Positions 8,161 through 18,359 of a DNA stretch of 64,000 nucleotides are shown here, piece after piece. This DNA comes from Burkholderia sp. Bp8963 (GTDB taxonomy: Bacteria; Pseudomonadota; Gammaproteobacteria; Burkholderiales; Burkholderiaceae), in assembly GCF_003854275.1 (NCBI RefSeq), contig NZ_QTQP01000001.1:310001-374000 (forward strand), in the 5' to 3' direction. Within the stretch, counting starts at the first letter, position 1. Each line of letters starts with the position of its first letter. The position numbers and the translations under genes are program-made. The notes beneath the pieces were generated by a model, which was not told where the DNA came from, ran no database searches, and was given only the letters and a program-made list of their open reading frames with translations.

Positions 8161-8607
8161 TCACATGTTCCAGATGAACACTTCGTGCACGTGCGACGAC
8201 GCATGCACCTGCACGTTGCGCCGCTGGGTCTGGCCGTTGTACGTCGCCGTCACCGAGTAGCGCCCGTCGGGCAGCGTCGCGAGCAGGAACGGGCCTTGCG
8301 TGACCGTCGACAGCACCTGATTGCCATGCGCGTCCGTGACGTTCACGGGGATATCCGCGAGGTAGTCGTTGTCGCCGCTGCCGGCCCGGCCGGCAAACTC
8401 GAGCACCAGCGGGTAATCGCGCATTTGCTCCTTGATCGCAGCCGACTGATCGCTGCCAATGCCGCCGGACAGATACGTCACCTGACCGGCATGATCGGGC
8501 GGTGGCAGCGATTCGGCATCCGCGGCCCATGCGTACTGGCCGCCGATGCCGAGCGCCAGCACGGCCACCACGGCAATATCCAGCTTCAATGTGGATAGGG
8601 AGTTCAT
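8161..8607 (-). CDS. Secreted carboxypeptidase-regulatory-like domain protein
   Basis: A 148-residue exported protein with a signal peptide of about 28 residues (ending YAWAAD). The mature part is a small beta-sandwich of the carboxypeptidase regulatory-like or transthyretin-like type: the pattern IPVNVTDAHGNQVLS, then GPFLLATLPDGRYSVTATYNG, is the usual strand-turn-strand signature. The function is not known; such domains serve as adhesion or assembly modules. It lies 68 bases upstream of the Rieske gene on the same strand and may share its transcript. No catalytic residues are evident. Confidence 0.75.
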   Translation of the reverse strand: MNSLSTLKLDIAVVAVLALGIGGQYAWAADAESLPPPDHAGQVTYLSGGIGSDQSAAIKEQMRDYPLVLEFAGRAGSGDNDYLADIPVNVTDAHGNQVLSTVTQGPFLLATLPDGRYSVTATYNGQTQRRNVQVHASSHVHEVFIWNM

Positions 8608-9082
8608 GATCGCCTCCGTTTGTGTTGTGCCATGTGGAACCGGGCATCATCAAACGCGTTCGATGTGCGTCCTCATGCACGGAGGACGTGCATTCACGAT
8701 GACATCGAACAAGCCGCGCGATGGCATGCGCGCCGGGTCCGGACCGTTCAGGATCGGGAGCAGGGATGTCGCCGGGGCGTCGAAGCAGTGGCGCCGCAAG
8801 CTGCGGCGAGGGCAGCGGGGCGACCCCATGTAAGACTGCAACACGCATTGGCGCAATGCCTGCGCGCGTCGTTGCTGCGGTCCCGCGCAATGCCGGAGGC
8901 GGTCAGCGACCGACCCCGGCGTTGCCGTGACACGGTACGACACTTCCAGCGTAGGCGCCGAGGATTAACGCACGCTTAAGCGGGCACTTATCGGATGAAT
9001 GGACAACTGGCCGACGCCGGCCGCACGACGCATGCGCGTTGCGCATCATGCCGCCGGTGCACGGGGATCGATCGGAAATCGA
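8608..9082. other. Gene-free gap with a perfect inverted repeat
   Basis: No coding region can be supported here. One feature stands out: the perfect 7-bp inverted repeat ATGCACG / CGTGCAT with a 5-base loop at 8675-8693, upstream of the leftward secreted-protein gene and in the right place for an operator. A second short hairpin (GATCGAT ... ATCGATC, 9066-9084) touches the porin stop codon and could be a weak terminator. Confidence 0.5.
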
Positions 9083-10342
9083 TCAGAAGCGGTGCCGCAA
9101 GCCCAGCGCGACGACAACCTGATTGCTGTTGGCCGACGGGGTCAAGGTCCACACCGTCGCATTGAACGCCGGGTTGCCGTTGCCGCCGCTCACGCTCTGG
9201 TAGACGCCTTCGAGGTAGGCATCCGTGCGCTTCGAGAACGCGTAATCGGCTTGCGCGACCACCTGGTTCCACTTCGGACGGGTTTGCCCCGTGCGGGAGT
9301 CGAAGCGGCCCATCGTATAGGTGTACGCGGCGCCGACGCTCAACGCGTGCGTGACGAAGTAGCGCCCGTCGATCGTGACGTTGTCGAAGACCAGCGAGTT
9401 GCCCTTGAGCGCGGCGATGCTGCCGCCCTGCAGCACGCCGGTCACGCCATCGGTCGCGGAATGCGACCATGCGGCGCCGACCGAATGCGGTCCGAACGCA
9501 TACCGTCCGGCAACGGCCCAGATCTGCTGGCTGCCGCCCGTGATCGTCGCGGAGCCGTCCACCGTGCTCAGTGCGCCGTTCGGATTCGCCGCGTTCCTGT
9601 CGCGGTTGATCTTCAGGTAGCCGGCGCCGAGCTTCAGCGGCCCGTTCGCGTACGAGAGCCCCGCGCTCCACGCCGCGTTGTTGCCGAACTGGCCCGGCGT
9701 GTTCGAGAAGCCGTACATCGCGCCGAACGTCAGGCCGCGATACGTCGGGCTCGTGTACTTGACCGCGTTGTTGATGCGGATGTTACGGTTCGAGTCGTCG
9801 TTGTCGTACGGATGGACGGCCAGATTGCCGCCCCAGCCGGGACCGGATGCGCCGAGCGGCGTCACGAAATCCAGGATCAGATCGTACTGGCGGCCGAACG
9901 TCAGCGCGCCGCCCGATTTCGAGCTGACACCGACCCACGCCTGACGGCCGAACAGGTCGACGCCTTTCTGCGACAGCGCGCCGGTCGTGCCCGAGAAGCC
10001 GTTCTCGAGCGTAAAGATCGCCGCCAATCCGCCGCCGAGATCCTCACGGCCGCGCAGCCCCCAGCGCGCCGCGTTCAACGCGCCGCTCGTCATTGCCCAG
10101 TTGCTGTTGCCCGGCGAACCGGCTCCGTGGGTGCGCTGGTTGTTCGCATAGGTGATCGACGTGTCGATCAGGCCGTACAACGCGACGCTGCTTTGCGCGT
10201 GGGCCGCGCCTGCGCCGAAGCCGCCCAGGCAGGCCACCACGACGGTCCCCGCAATGCCGCCGGCCCGCCGGCCGCTGGCCACGGCGTGAAGCCTGGCGAG
10301 GAGGGCGTGGTTGCGTGTTTTCTTATGTCTATAGGAATGCAT
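9083..10342 (-). CDS. Gram-negative general porin
   Basis: A 419-residue outer-membrane beta-barrel of the Burkholderia/Neisseria porin family. After a long signal segment ending AAHAQ, the mature protein begins with SSVALYGLIDTSITYANN, the standard first strand. Further hallmarks are RWGLRGREDLGGGLAAIFTLENGF, the loop-3 region after LTFGRQYD and the C-terminal LGLRHRF with terminal Phe needed for barrel assembly. It forms trimeric diffusion channels for small hydrophilic solutes. The first roughly 30 residues are basic and unusually long, so translation may start at an internal codon; ATG 10342 is the first in the frame. It is a single-gene unit by spacing. Confidence 0.93.
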   Translation of the reverse strand: MHSYRHKKTRNHALLARLHAVASGRRAGGIAGTVVVACLGGFGAGAAHAQSSVALYGLIDTSITYANNQRTHGAGSPGNSNWAMTSGALNAARWGLRGREDLGGGLAAIFTLENGFSGTTGALSQKGVDLFGRQAWVGVSSKSGGALTFGRQYDLILDFVTPLGASGPGWGGNLAVHPYDNDDSNRNIRINNAVKYTSPTYRGLTFGAMYGFSNTPGQFGNNAAWSAGLSYANGPLKLGAGYLKINRDRNAANPNGALSTVDGSATITGGSQQIWAVAGRYAFGPHSVGAAWSHSATDGVTGVLQGGSIAALKGNSLVFDNVTIDGRYFVTHALSVGAAYTYTMGRFDSRTGQTRPKWNQVVAQADYAFSKRTDAYLEGVYQSVSGGNGNPAFNATVWTLTPSANSNQVVVALGLRHRF

Positions 10343-10642
10343 ATGATTTTTTATCGGTCGATCCGGCCGGAGTGCCGGCCTGCCGCGCCGGCGGACAGTG
10401 AATGGACCGACGGACAGAGCAGCGATTATTGGAGATCGCGCGACTGCCGATTAAGATGCTGCACAGGAAAGGTCCTCTGCAGGACCGCGCACAATCGCGC
10501 GGTGGCCTGGCCTGCATCGGGGAAGGTGGGGTCTCTGCAGTGATGCGTGGCGGAATCGCTGCCGGGCACGGCCGATCGGCCGGAAGTCGAGCTGAAATCG
10601 GGCCGGAATTCGGGCGGCGCAAGAAGGCCGCCCCGCACTGGC
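10343..10642. other. Intergenic region rich in hairpins
   Basis: About 300 bases between the porin start and the first stress-protein gene contain several GC inverted repeats (for example GGCCGG...CCGGCC near 10370) but no gene. They would form the porin 5' region and the stress-protein 3' region. Confidence 0.4.
10612..10633 (-). terminator. GC hairpin after universal stress gene
   Basis: GGGCGGC (10612-10618) pairs with GCCGCCC (10627-10633) across an 8-base loop, nine bases past the end of the stress-protein gene. There is no T-run, so it is a hairpin terminator candidate only. Confidence 0.45.
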
Positions 10643-11476
10643 TCAGTGCGACATCAGCACCGGCACCGTCATGCTTTCGAGGATGGTTCGCGTTGCGCCG
10701 CCGAGCACGCGCTCGCGCGTGCGCGTGTGGCTGTAGGCCCCCATGACGAGGAGATCCGCATGCAGGTCGCTGGTCCGGTTGAGCAGCGTCGCGCCGGTGC
10801 CGACGTCGCCTTCGCGCGGCGTCGTCGCAAAGGCGGCGCGAATGCCGTGGCGTTCAAGGTAAGCGGCAACATCGACGCCTGCGGGCGTCCAGTCCGGATC
10901 GGAATGCCGGCGCTCGACCGTCTCGACGGTGACGAAGCGCGCGCGCTCGAGCAGCGGCAGCGCGTCGGCAACCGCGCGGGCTGCCTCACGGCCGCCGTCC
11001 CATGCGATGAGGATGTTCTCGCCGAACGTGCGTACCTGGCCCGCGTACGGCACGATGATCGCCGGACGCCCGCTGCCCGTCACCACGTCATCGACGAAAT
11101 GGCGGGCAATGTAGGTGGTGCGGTCGTGCGGATCCGTCTGGCCGAGCACGAGCAGATCCGCGTGGCGCGCATGCAGTGTCGCTGTCTCGGTCGCGGGGCC
11201 GGCAGGCGCTCGCCACTCGACGCTACATCCTGCACGTTCCGCCGCTTCGAGGAAGGCGGTTTCCGCCTGCTTCCGGCGTTCTTCGCCCAAGCGTTCGTAC
11301 ACGGCCAGCTTCAGCGGTTCATCGTGCCGGAGCAATGGCTCGAACAGATCCTGGCAGACCACGTACAGGCCGATCAGGTGCGCGTGCCAGCGTTGCGCAA
11401 GCTCGAGCGCCAGTTCGACGCGTGCCGCACTGCGCGGGCTGTCGTCGAGATGAACGAGCAGGGTCTTGTAGCTCAT
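10643..11476 (-). CDS. Universal stress protein, two UspA domains
   Basis: A 277-residue protein made of two UspA folds. The first begins MSYKTLLVHLDDSPRS. The second begins near residue 150 (ENILIAWDGGREAARAVADALP) and ends with the ATP-binding pattern LLVMGAYSHTRTRERVLGGATRTIL (G-2x-G-9x-G type) followed by SMTVPVLMSH. The first domain carries a degenerate version. It is cytoplasmic and usually induced by starvation, low oxygen or stress. The next gene upstream on the same strand is a paralogue with nearly the same opening and closing residues, so the pair arose by duplication and is probably co-expressed (70-base gap). Confidence 0.92.
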   Translation of the reverse strand: MSYKTLLVHLDDSPRSAARVELALELAQRWHAHLIGLYVVCQDLFEPLLRHDEPLKLAVYERLGEERRKQAETAFLEAAERAGCSVEWRAPAGPATETATLHARHADLLVLGQTDPHDRTTYIARHFVDDVVTGSGRPAIIVPYAGQVRTFGENILIAWDGGREAARAVADALPLLERARFVTVETVERRHSDPDWTPAGVDVAAYLERHGIRAAFATTPREGDVGTGATLLNRTSDLHADLLVMGAYSHTRTRERVLGGATRTILESMTVPVLMSH

Positions 11477-11546
11477 GACTGTTCCTTTTCGGTCGAGGCC
11501 GCGTCGATCACGCGGTTCGCGCGGGTCCGCATTGGTGCGCTCGCGC

Positions 11547-12386
11547 TCAGTGCGACATCAGGACCGGCAGCGTCATCGACGCGAGCACGGTACGCGTCAC
11601 GCCGCCCATCAGCAGTTCGCGCCAGCGCGTGTGCCCATAGGCGCCCATGACGAGCAGGTCGGAGCCCGTTTCGTACGCGCGCGACAGCAACGTGTCGCCG
11701 ACTGGCGTATCGGGCGCACCGGCAATATCGAGTACGTTGACATCCGGCGCATGGCGCGCAAGCATCTGCGCCGCGTCGGCCCCCGGAATGCGCCAGTCCG
11801 CCTCGTCGTCGCCCGCGCCGGTGACGGCGACGACCGTCGTTCGTTTCGCCCGTTCGAGGAACGGTATCGCGTCATGCGCGGCGCGCACGGCTTCCCGACT
11901 GCCGTCCCATGCAACGAGCACGCGCTCGCCGACCGACGCAAACTCTCCCGCGTACGGCACGAACAGCACGGGGCGTCCCGCCGAGAGCACCAGGTTTTCG
12001 GGGAACTGATCGTCGATGAAGGTCTCGGGGTCGTCGGGATTGCGCTGGCCGACGATCACGAGATCGGCATGACGCGCATGATGCGGCACCGTGCTGTTGG
12101 CCCGTGCGTCGGCGGTGATCCAGCGGCTCGGCACCTTGGCGCGCATGGTTTCCGCATGGAACAGACGCTCGAGTGCCGCAAAGCGCTGATCGCGCCATTG
12201 CTGGTGCTCGCGAAAATAGTCGGCGGACCCGGCCATCACATAAAACGAACTTGGCTCCGGCGTATAGACGGCGAAGACGCCGGTCAGATGCGCATCGAAT
12301 TGCCGCGCGAGCCGCAATGCGAACTCGAGGCGCGAATGTGCGCGGTCGCTCGTATCGAGATGCACGACCAGGCTCTTGTAGCTCAT
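11547..12386 (-). CDS. Universal stress protein, two UspA domains (paralogue)
   Basis: A 279-residue tandem UspA protein, first of a two-gene unit. It opens MSYKSLVVHLDTSDRAHSR and ends LLVMGAYGHTRWRELLMGGVTRTVLASMTLPVLMSH, matching its downstream neighbour closely in the nucleotide-binding part of the second domain (G-2x-G-9x-G pattern intact). The first half diverges more (FYVMAGSADYFREHQQWRDQRF is specific). It presumably binds ATP or AMP and acts in stress survival. The region upstream (12387-12922) separates it from the rightward bkd operon and must hold divergent promoters, which I could not pinpoint. Confidence 0.92.
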   Translation of the reverse strand: MSYKSLVVHLDTSDRAHSRLEFALRLARQFDAHLTGVFAVYTPEPSSFYVMAGSADYFREHQQWRDQRFAALERLFHAETMRAKVPSRWITADARANSTVPHHARHADLVIVGQRNPDDPETFIDDQFPENLVLSAGRPVLFVPYAGEFASVGERVLVAWDGSREAVRAAHDAIPFLERAKRTTVVAVTGAGDDEADWRIPGADAAQMLARHAPDVNVLDIAGAPDTPVGDTLLSRAYETGSDLLVMGAYGHTRWRELLMGGVTRTVLASMTLPVLMSH

Positions 12387-14155
<1,769 letters not shown>

Positions 14156-14157
14156 TC

Positions 14158-15201
14158 ATGGCGCAACGAGAAGCAACGACGACGGCCACGCAGCCGATGA
14201 CGATGATCCAGGCGCTGCGCTCCGCGATGGACGTGATGCTCGAGCGCGACGGCGATGTGGTCGTGTTCGGCCAGGACGTCGGCTATTTCGGCGGCGTGTT
14301 CCGCTGCACCGAAGGGCTGCAGACGAAGTACGGCAAGTCGCGCGTGTTCGACGCGCCGATCTCGGAAGGCGGGATCGTCGGCGCGGCGGTCGGGATGGGC
14401 GCGTACGGGCTGCGGCCCGTGTGCGAGATCCAGTTCGCGGACTACTTCTACCCGGCATCCGACCAGATCGTGTCGGAAGGCGCGCGGCTGCGCTACCGGT
14501 CTGCCGGCCAGTTCACCGCGCCGATGACGATCCGGATGCCGTGCGGCGGCGGCATCTACGGCGGCCAGACCCACAGCCAGAGCCCGGAGGCGATGTTCAC
14601 GCAGGTGTGCGGGCTGCGCACGGTGATGCCGTCGAACCCGTACGACGCGAAGGGGCTGCTGATCGCGGCGATCGAAAACGACGATCCGGTGATCTTTCTC
14701 GAACCAAAGCGGCTTTACAACGGGCCGTTCGACGGCCATCACGAACGGCCGGTCACGTCGTGGCTGAAGCATCCGGCAAGCGCGGTGCCGGAGGGCTACT
14801 ACACGGTGCCGCTCGATTCGGCCGCCGTCGTGCGCGCCGGCAGCGACGTGACGGTGCTGACGTACGGCACGACGGTCCACGTGTCGCTGGCCGCGGCCGA
14901 GGAGACGGGCATCGATGCCGAGGTGATCGACCTGCGGACGCTGTGGCCGCTCGATCTGGATACGGTCGTCGCATCGGTGCGCAAGACCGGGCGCTGCGTC
15001 GTGGTTCACGAGGCGACGCGCACCTGCGGTTATGGCGCGGAACTGGTGTCGCTCGTCCAGGAGCATTGCTTCTACCACCTCGAGGCACCCGTGGAGCGCA
15101 CGACGGGCTGGGATACGCCGTATCCGCATGCGCAGGAATGGGCGTATTTTCCCGGCCCGAGCCGGGTTGGCGATGCGTTGCGACGCGTGATGGAGGCTTG
15201 A
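14158..15201 (+). CDS. bkdA2: Branched-chain 2-oxoacid dehydrogenase E1 beta
   Basis: A 347-residue partner of E1 alpha, forming the alpha2-beta2 decarboxylase. Conserved features are FGQDVGYFGGVFRCTEGLQ, the FDAPISEGGIVGAAVGMGAYGLRPVCEIQFADYF block with the TPP-interacting Glu, and IDLRTLWPLDLDTV in the C-terminal transketolase-like domain. It starts at ATG 14158, two bases after the E1 alpha stop, and ends one base before the E2 start, so coupling is tight. The N-terminal dozen residues are Thr-rich and probably flexible. Confidence 0.95.
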   Translation: MAQREATTTATQPMTMIQALRSAMDVMLERDGDVVVFGQDVGYFGGVFRCTEGLQTKYGKSRVFDAPISEGGIVGAAVGMGAYGLRPVCEIQFADYFYPASDQIVSEGARLRYRSAGQFTAPMTIRMPCGGGIYGGQTHSQSPEAMFTQVCGLRTVMPSNPYDAKGLLIAAIENDDPVIFLEPKRLYNGPFDGHHERPVTSWLKHPASAVPEGYYTVPLDSAAVVRAGSDVTVLTYGTTVHVSLAAAEETGIDAEVIDLRTLWPLDLDTVVASVRKTGRCVVVHEATRTCGYGAELVSLVQEHCFYHLEAPVERTTGWDTPYPHAQEWAYFPGPSRVGDALRRVMEA

Positions 15202-15202
15202 C

Positions 15203-16534
15203 ATGGGTATTCACGTCATCAAGATGCCGGATATCGGCGAAGGGATCGCCGAGGTCGAGCTGGTGGCCTGGCATGTGGAAGTGGGGCAGACGATCAAGGA
15301 AGACCAGCCGCTCGCCGACGTGATGACCGACAAGGCGGCGGTCGAGATTCCGTCGCCCGTGTCGGGCAAGGTGCTGGCGCTCGGCGGCAAGATCGGCGAG
15401 ATGATGGCGGTCGGCAGCGAGCTGATTCGCCTCGAGGTCGAAGGCGACGGCAACCTGAAGCCGGGCGCCGACGTGCGCGAGGCCGCGGTGGCCGCGGTGG
15501 CCACTGTGGCAGATACAGCCGTTGCAGCCGCCGCCACGGCGCCAGCTGCCGCCGCGTCTGTCGTATCGTCCGCGGATGCGGGTCACGCGGCGAGCCGCGC
15601 GCCTGCCGAGCCGCGCCGCGCGGAACACGCCACGCCGCCGCGCGCGGCGCTTGCGCCGGGCGAGCGGCCGCTCGCATCGCCGGCCGTGCGCCAGCGCGCG
15701 TGGGACATGGGCATCGAGCTGCGCTACGTGCGCGGCACGGGCGACGCCGGGCGGATCCTGCACGCGGACCTCGATGCATACGCGCGCACCGGCAGCCGGG
15801 CGGGCGGACAGCCTGCGCGCGGCTATGACGAACGGACCGACGAGACCGAGGTACCGGTGATCGGCCTGCGCCGCGCGATCGCGCGCAAGATGCAGGAAGC
15901 GAAGCGGCGCATTCCGCACTTCAGCTACGTCGAGGAAATCGACGTGACCGAGCTCGAGACGCTGCGCGCGGAACTGAACCGCCGCTACGGCGACTCGCGC
16001 GGCCGGCTCACGCTGCTGCCGCTGCTGATCCGCGCGATGGTGATCGCGTTGCGCGACTTTCCGCAGCTCAACGCGCGCTTCGACGACGAAGCCGGCGTCG
16101 TGACCCGTTACGGCGCGGTGCACATGGGCGTTGCGACACAGACCGACGCGGGCCTCACGGTGCCCGTGCTGCGTCACGCGGAAGCGCGCGACGTGTGGTC
16201 GATCTCGGCCGAAATCGCGCGGCTGGCCGACGCGGTGCGCACCAACCGCGCGCAGCGCGACGAGCTCACCGGTTCGACGATCACGATTTCGAGCCTCGGC
16301 CCGATTGGCGGCATCGTGTCGACGCCGGTCATCAATCATCCGGAAGTCGGCATCGTCGGCGTGAACCGCATCGTCGAGCGGCCGATGTTCCATGACGGCG
16401 CGGTCGTCGCGCGCAAGCTGATGAACCTGTCGTCGTCGTTCGATCATCGCGTCGTCGACGGCATGGACGCGGCCGAATTCATCCAGGCGGTGCGCGCGTT
16501 GCTCGAACGCCCGGCGCTGCTGTTCGTGGAGTGA
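15203..16534 (+). CDS. bkdB: Branched-chain 2-oxoacid dehydrogenase E2 (lipoyl transacylase)
   Basis: A 443-residue core enzyme of the complex. One lipoyl domain occupies about residues 1-80, with the lipoylated Lys in [12 protein letters not shown]. It is followed by an Ala/Pro-rich linker (about 95-150), a peripheral subunit-binding domain ([28 protein letters not shown]) and the catalytic acyltransferase domain, which ends with the active-site [15 protein letters not shown]. It transfers the branched acyl group to CoA. A single lipoyl domain is normal for BkdB. It begins one base after the E1 beta stop. Confidence 0.95.
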   Translation: MGIHVIKMPDIGEGIAEVELVAWHVEVGQTIKEDQPLADVMTDKAAVEIPSPVSGKVLALGGKIGEMMAVGSELIRLEVEGDGNLKPGADVREAAVAAVATVADTAVAAAATAPAAAASVVSSADAGHAASRAPAEPRRAEHATPPRAALAPGERPLASPAVRQRAWDMGIELRYVRGTGDAGRILHADLDAYARTGSRAGGQPARGYDERTDETEVPVIGLRRAIARKMQEAKRRIPHFSYVEEIDVTELETLRAELNRRYGDSRGRLTLLPLLIRAMVIALRDFPQLNARFDDEAGVVTRYGAVHMGVATQTDAGLTVPVLRHAEARDVWSISAEIARLADAVRTNRAQRDELTGSTITISSLGPIGGIVSTPVINHPEVGIVGVNRIVERPMFHDGAVVARKLMNLSSSFDHRVVDGMDAAEFIQAVRALLERPALLFVE

Positions 16535-16547
16535 GGAAGTGAGCGCA

Positions 16548-17939
16548 ATGAAGAACGAACACACCACGCTGCTCGTGATCGGCGGCGGCCCGGGCGGCTA
16601 CGTCGCCGCCATTCGTGCCGGACAGCTCGGCATTCCGACGCTGCTCGTCGAGCGCGACCGGCTCGGCGGTACCTGCCTGAACATCGGCTGCATTCCGTCG
16701 AAGGCGCTGATCCACGTCGCCGACGCATTCGAGCAGGCGCGCGACCAGGCCGGTGAAGGCACGCTCGGCATCCGCGTGCACACGCCGGAGATCGATATTG
16801 CGCGCAGCGTCGCGTGGAAGGACGGCGTCGTCGACAAGCTGACGCGCGGCGTCGGCGCGCTGCTGAAGAAGAACGGCGTGCGCGTGCTGCACGGCGACGC
16901 GCGCGTGATCGACGGCAAGACCGTCGAGGTCGACGCCGGCGGCGAGACGATCCGGATCGGTTGCGAGCACCTGTTGCTCGCGACGGGTTCCGAGCCGGTC
17001 GCGCTACCGTCGATGCCGTTCGGCGGGCATGTCGTTTCGTCGACCGAGGCGCTGTCGCCAAAGACGTTACCGAAGCGGCTGGTCGTCGTCGGCGCGGGTT
17101 ACATCGGGCTGGAACTCGGGATGGTCTATCGCAAGCTCGGGGTCGACGTCAGCGTGGTCGAGGCGGCGGAGCGCGTGCTGCCCGCGTATGACGCGGAGCT
17201 CGTGAAGCCGGTCGCCGATTCGCTCGCGCGGCTCGGCGTCAGGCTGTGGCTCGGCCACAAGGTGCTCGGGCTCGCGGACGACGGCGCAGTGCGCGTGCAG
17301 GCGCCCGATGGCGCCGAGCGGACGCTGCCGGCCGATCGCGTGCTGGTCGCGGTCGGGCGTCGGCCGCGCGTCGACGGGTTTGGGCTCGAGACACTGCCGC
17401 TCGAACGCAACGGGCGGGCGCTGCGGATCGACGACGAATGCCGGACGTCGATGCGCAATGTGTGGGCGATCGGGGACGTTGCTGGCGAGCCGATGCTCGC
17501 GCATCGCGCGATGGCGCAGGGCGAGATGGTCGCGGAGCTGATTGCCGGCAAGCGTCGCAAGTTCGTGCCTGCGTCGATTCCGGCTGTCTGCTTTACCGAT
17601 CCGGAGATCGTGACGTCGGGGTGGTCGCCGGATGACGCGCGGGCGGCTGGCGTTGACTGCTTGAGTGCTTCGTTCCCGTTTGCCGCGAATGGGCGGGCGA
17701 TGACGCTTCAGGCTACCGACGGGTTCGTGCGGGTTGTCGCGCGGCGGGATACGCATCTGATCGTCGGCTGGCAGGCGGTCGGGCGCGGGGTGTCGGAGCT
17801 GGCCGCGGCGTTCTCGCAATCGATCGAGATGGGCGCGCGGCTCGAGGATATCGGCGGCACGATCCATGCGCATCCGACGCTTGGTGAGGCGATGCAGGAG
17901 GCGGCGTTGCGGGCGTTGGGGCACGCGGTGCATATCTGA
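16548..17939 (+). CDS. lpdV: Dihydrolipoyl dehydrogenase (E3)
   Basis: A 463-residue flavoprotein disulphide reductase that re-oxidises the E2 lipoyl group with NAD. It has the FAD-binding [17 protein letters not shown], the redox disulphide [17 protein letters not shown], the NAD-binding [16 protein letters not shown], the second FAD motif [16 protein letters not shown] and the catalytic HAHPTLGEA dyad. ATG 16548 has GGAAG at good spacing. A GTG nine bases upstream (16539) is in frame but too close to the Shine-Dalgarno bases. It is last in the bkd operon. No bkdR regulator gene is seen beside it. Confidence 0.95.
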   Translation: MKNEHTTLLVIGGGPGGYVAAIRAGQLGIPTLLVERDRLGGTCLNIGCIPSKALIHVADAFEQARDQAGEGTLGIRVHTPEIDIARSVAWKDGVVDKLTRGVGALLKKNGVRVLHGDARVIDGKTVEVDAGGETIRIGCEHLLLATGSEPVALPSMPFGGHVVSSTEALSPKTLPKRLVVVGAGYIGLELGMVYRKLGVDVSVVEAAERVLPAYDAELVKPVADSLARLGVRLWLGHKVLGLADDGAVRVQAPDGAERTLPADRVLVAVGRRPRVDGFGLETLPLERNGRALRIDDECRTSMRNVWAIGDVAGEPMLAHRAMAQGEMVAELIAGKRRKFVPASIPAVCFTDPEIVTSGWSPDDARAAGVDCLSASFPFAANGRAMTLQATDGFVRVVARRDTHLIVGWQAVGRGVSELAAAFSQSIEMGARLEDIGGTIHAHPTLGEAMQEAALRALGHAVHI

Positions 17940-18050
17940 GCCAAAGAGCACGTCGGCACTCGGGGACGCTTGCACAGGTTGCGACGGGGGCCGGTGGTGC
18001 AGGGCGCGATTGACTGATAGTGGGCAATCGCGTCCCGTTATATCCAGCAT

Positions 18051-18204
18051 GTTGTAGAGTCCACGCGCGCGGCGGCCGCCCGTAGCGTAAACGCCTTGAT
18101 GACGGCGACCTACTGGGAGGTTGGACGGCGAATCGTGGAGTTCGAGCAGGGCGGCGAGGGCAGGGCTACGTACGGCGAGGCAGTGACACGGATGACTGAG
18201 TCGG
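18051..18204 (+). pseudogene. yhcG/DUF1016 nuclease gene, N-terminal fragment
   Basis: The frame reads VESTRAAAARSVNALMTATYWE, then VGRRIVEFEQGGEGRATYGEA. This is the start of the N-terminal domain of YhcG-type (DUF1016) PDDEXK nucleases. Similarity fades after YGEA near 18185, and the group II intron begins at about 18205. The catalytic C-terminal domain is not found on the other side of the intron, so this is a truncated relic and not simply an interrupted gene. Confidence 0.65.
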
Positions 18205-18240
18205 GTAGCAGCGGCGCATTACTGCGCCGCCGCCCCCTAA

Positions 18241-18274
18241 GAACCGTACGGGCGAGTTTCCCCGCATACGGCTC
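18241..18274 (-). ncRNA. Group II intron domain V
   Basis: The 34-base catalytic hairpin: minus strand begins GAGCCGTATGCGGGGAAACT and closes with CGTACGGTTC. A stem with GAAA tetraloop and the two-base bulge region is recognisable. Immediately 3' is TTAGGGGG and then a GC-rich hairpin (domain VI, about 18234-18205) with a bulged A candidate near its base. This is the most diagnostic part of the element. Confidence 0.9.
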
Positions 18275-18359
18275 AAGCCTCTATAAGGCCAGTTGTTAGA
18301 CCAACCCGGCGGCACAACGTACCAACCGGCGTGTGTACCTGCTTATGGCAGCACGCGTA

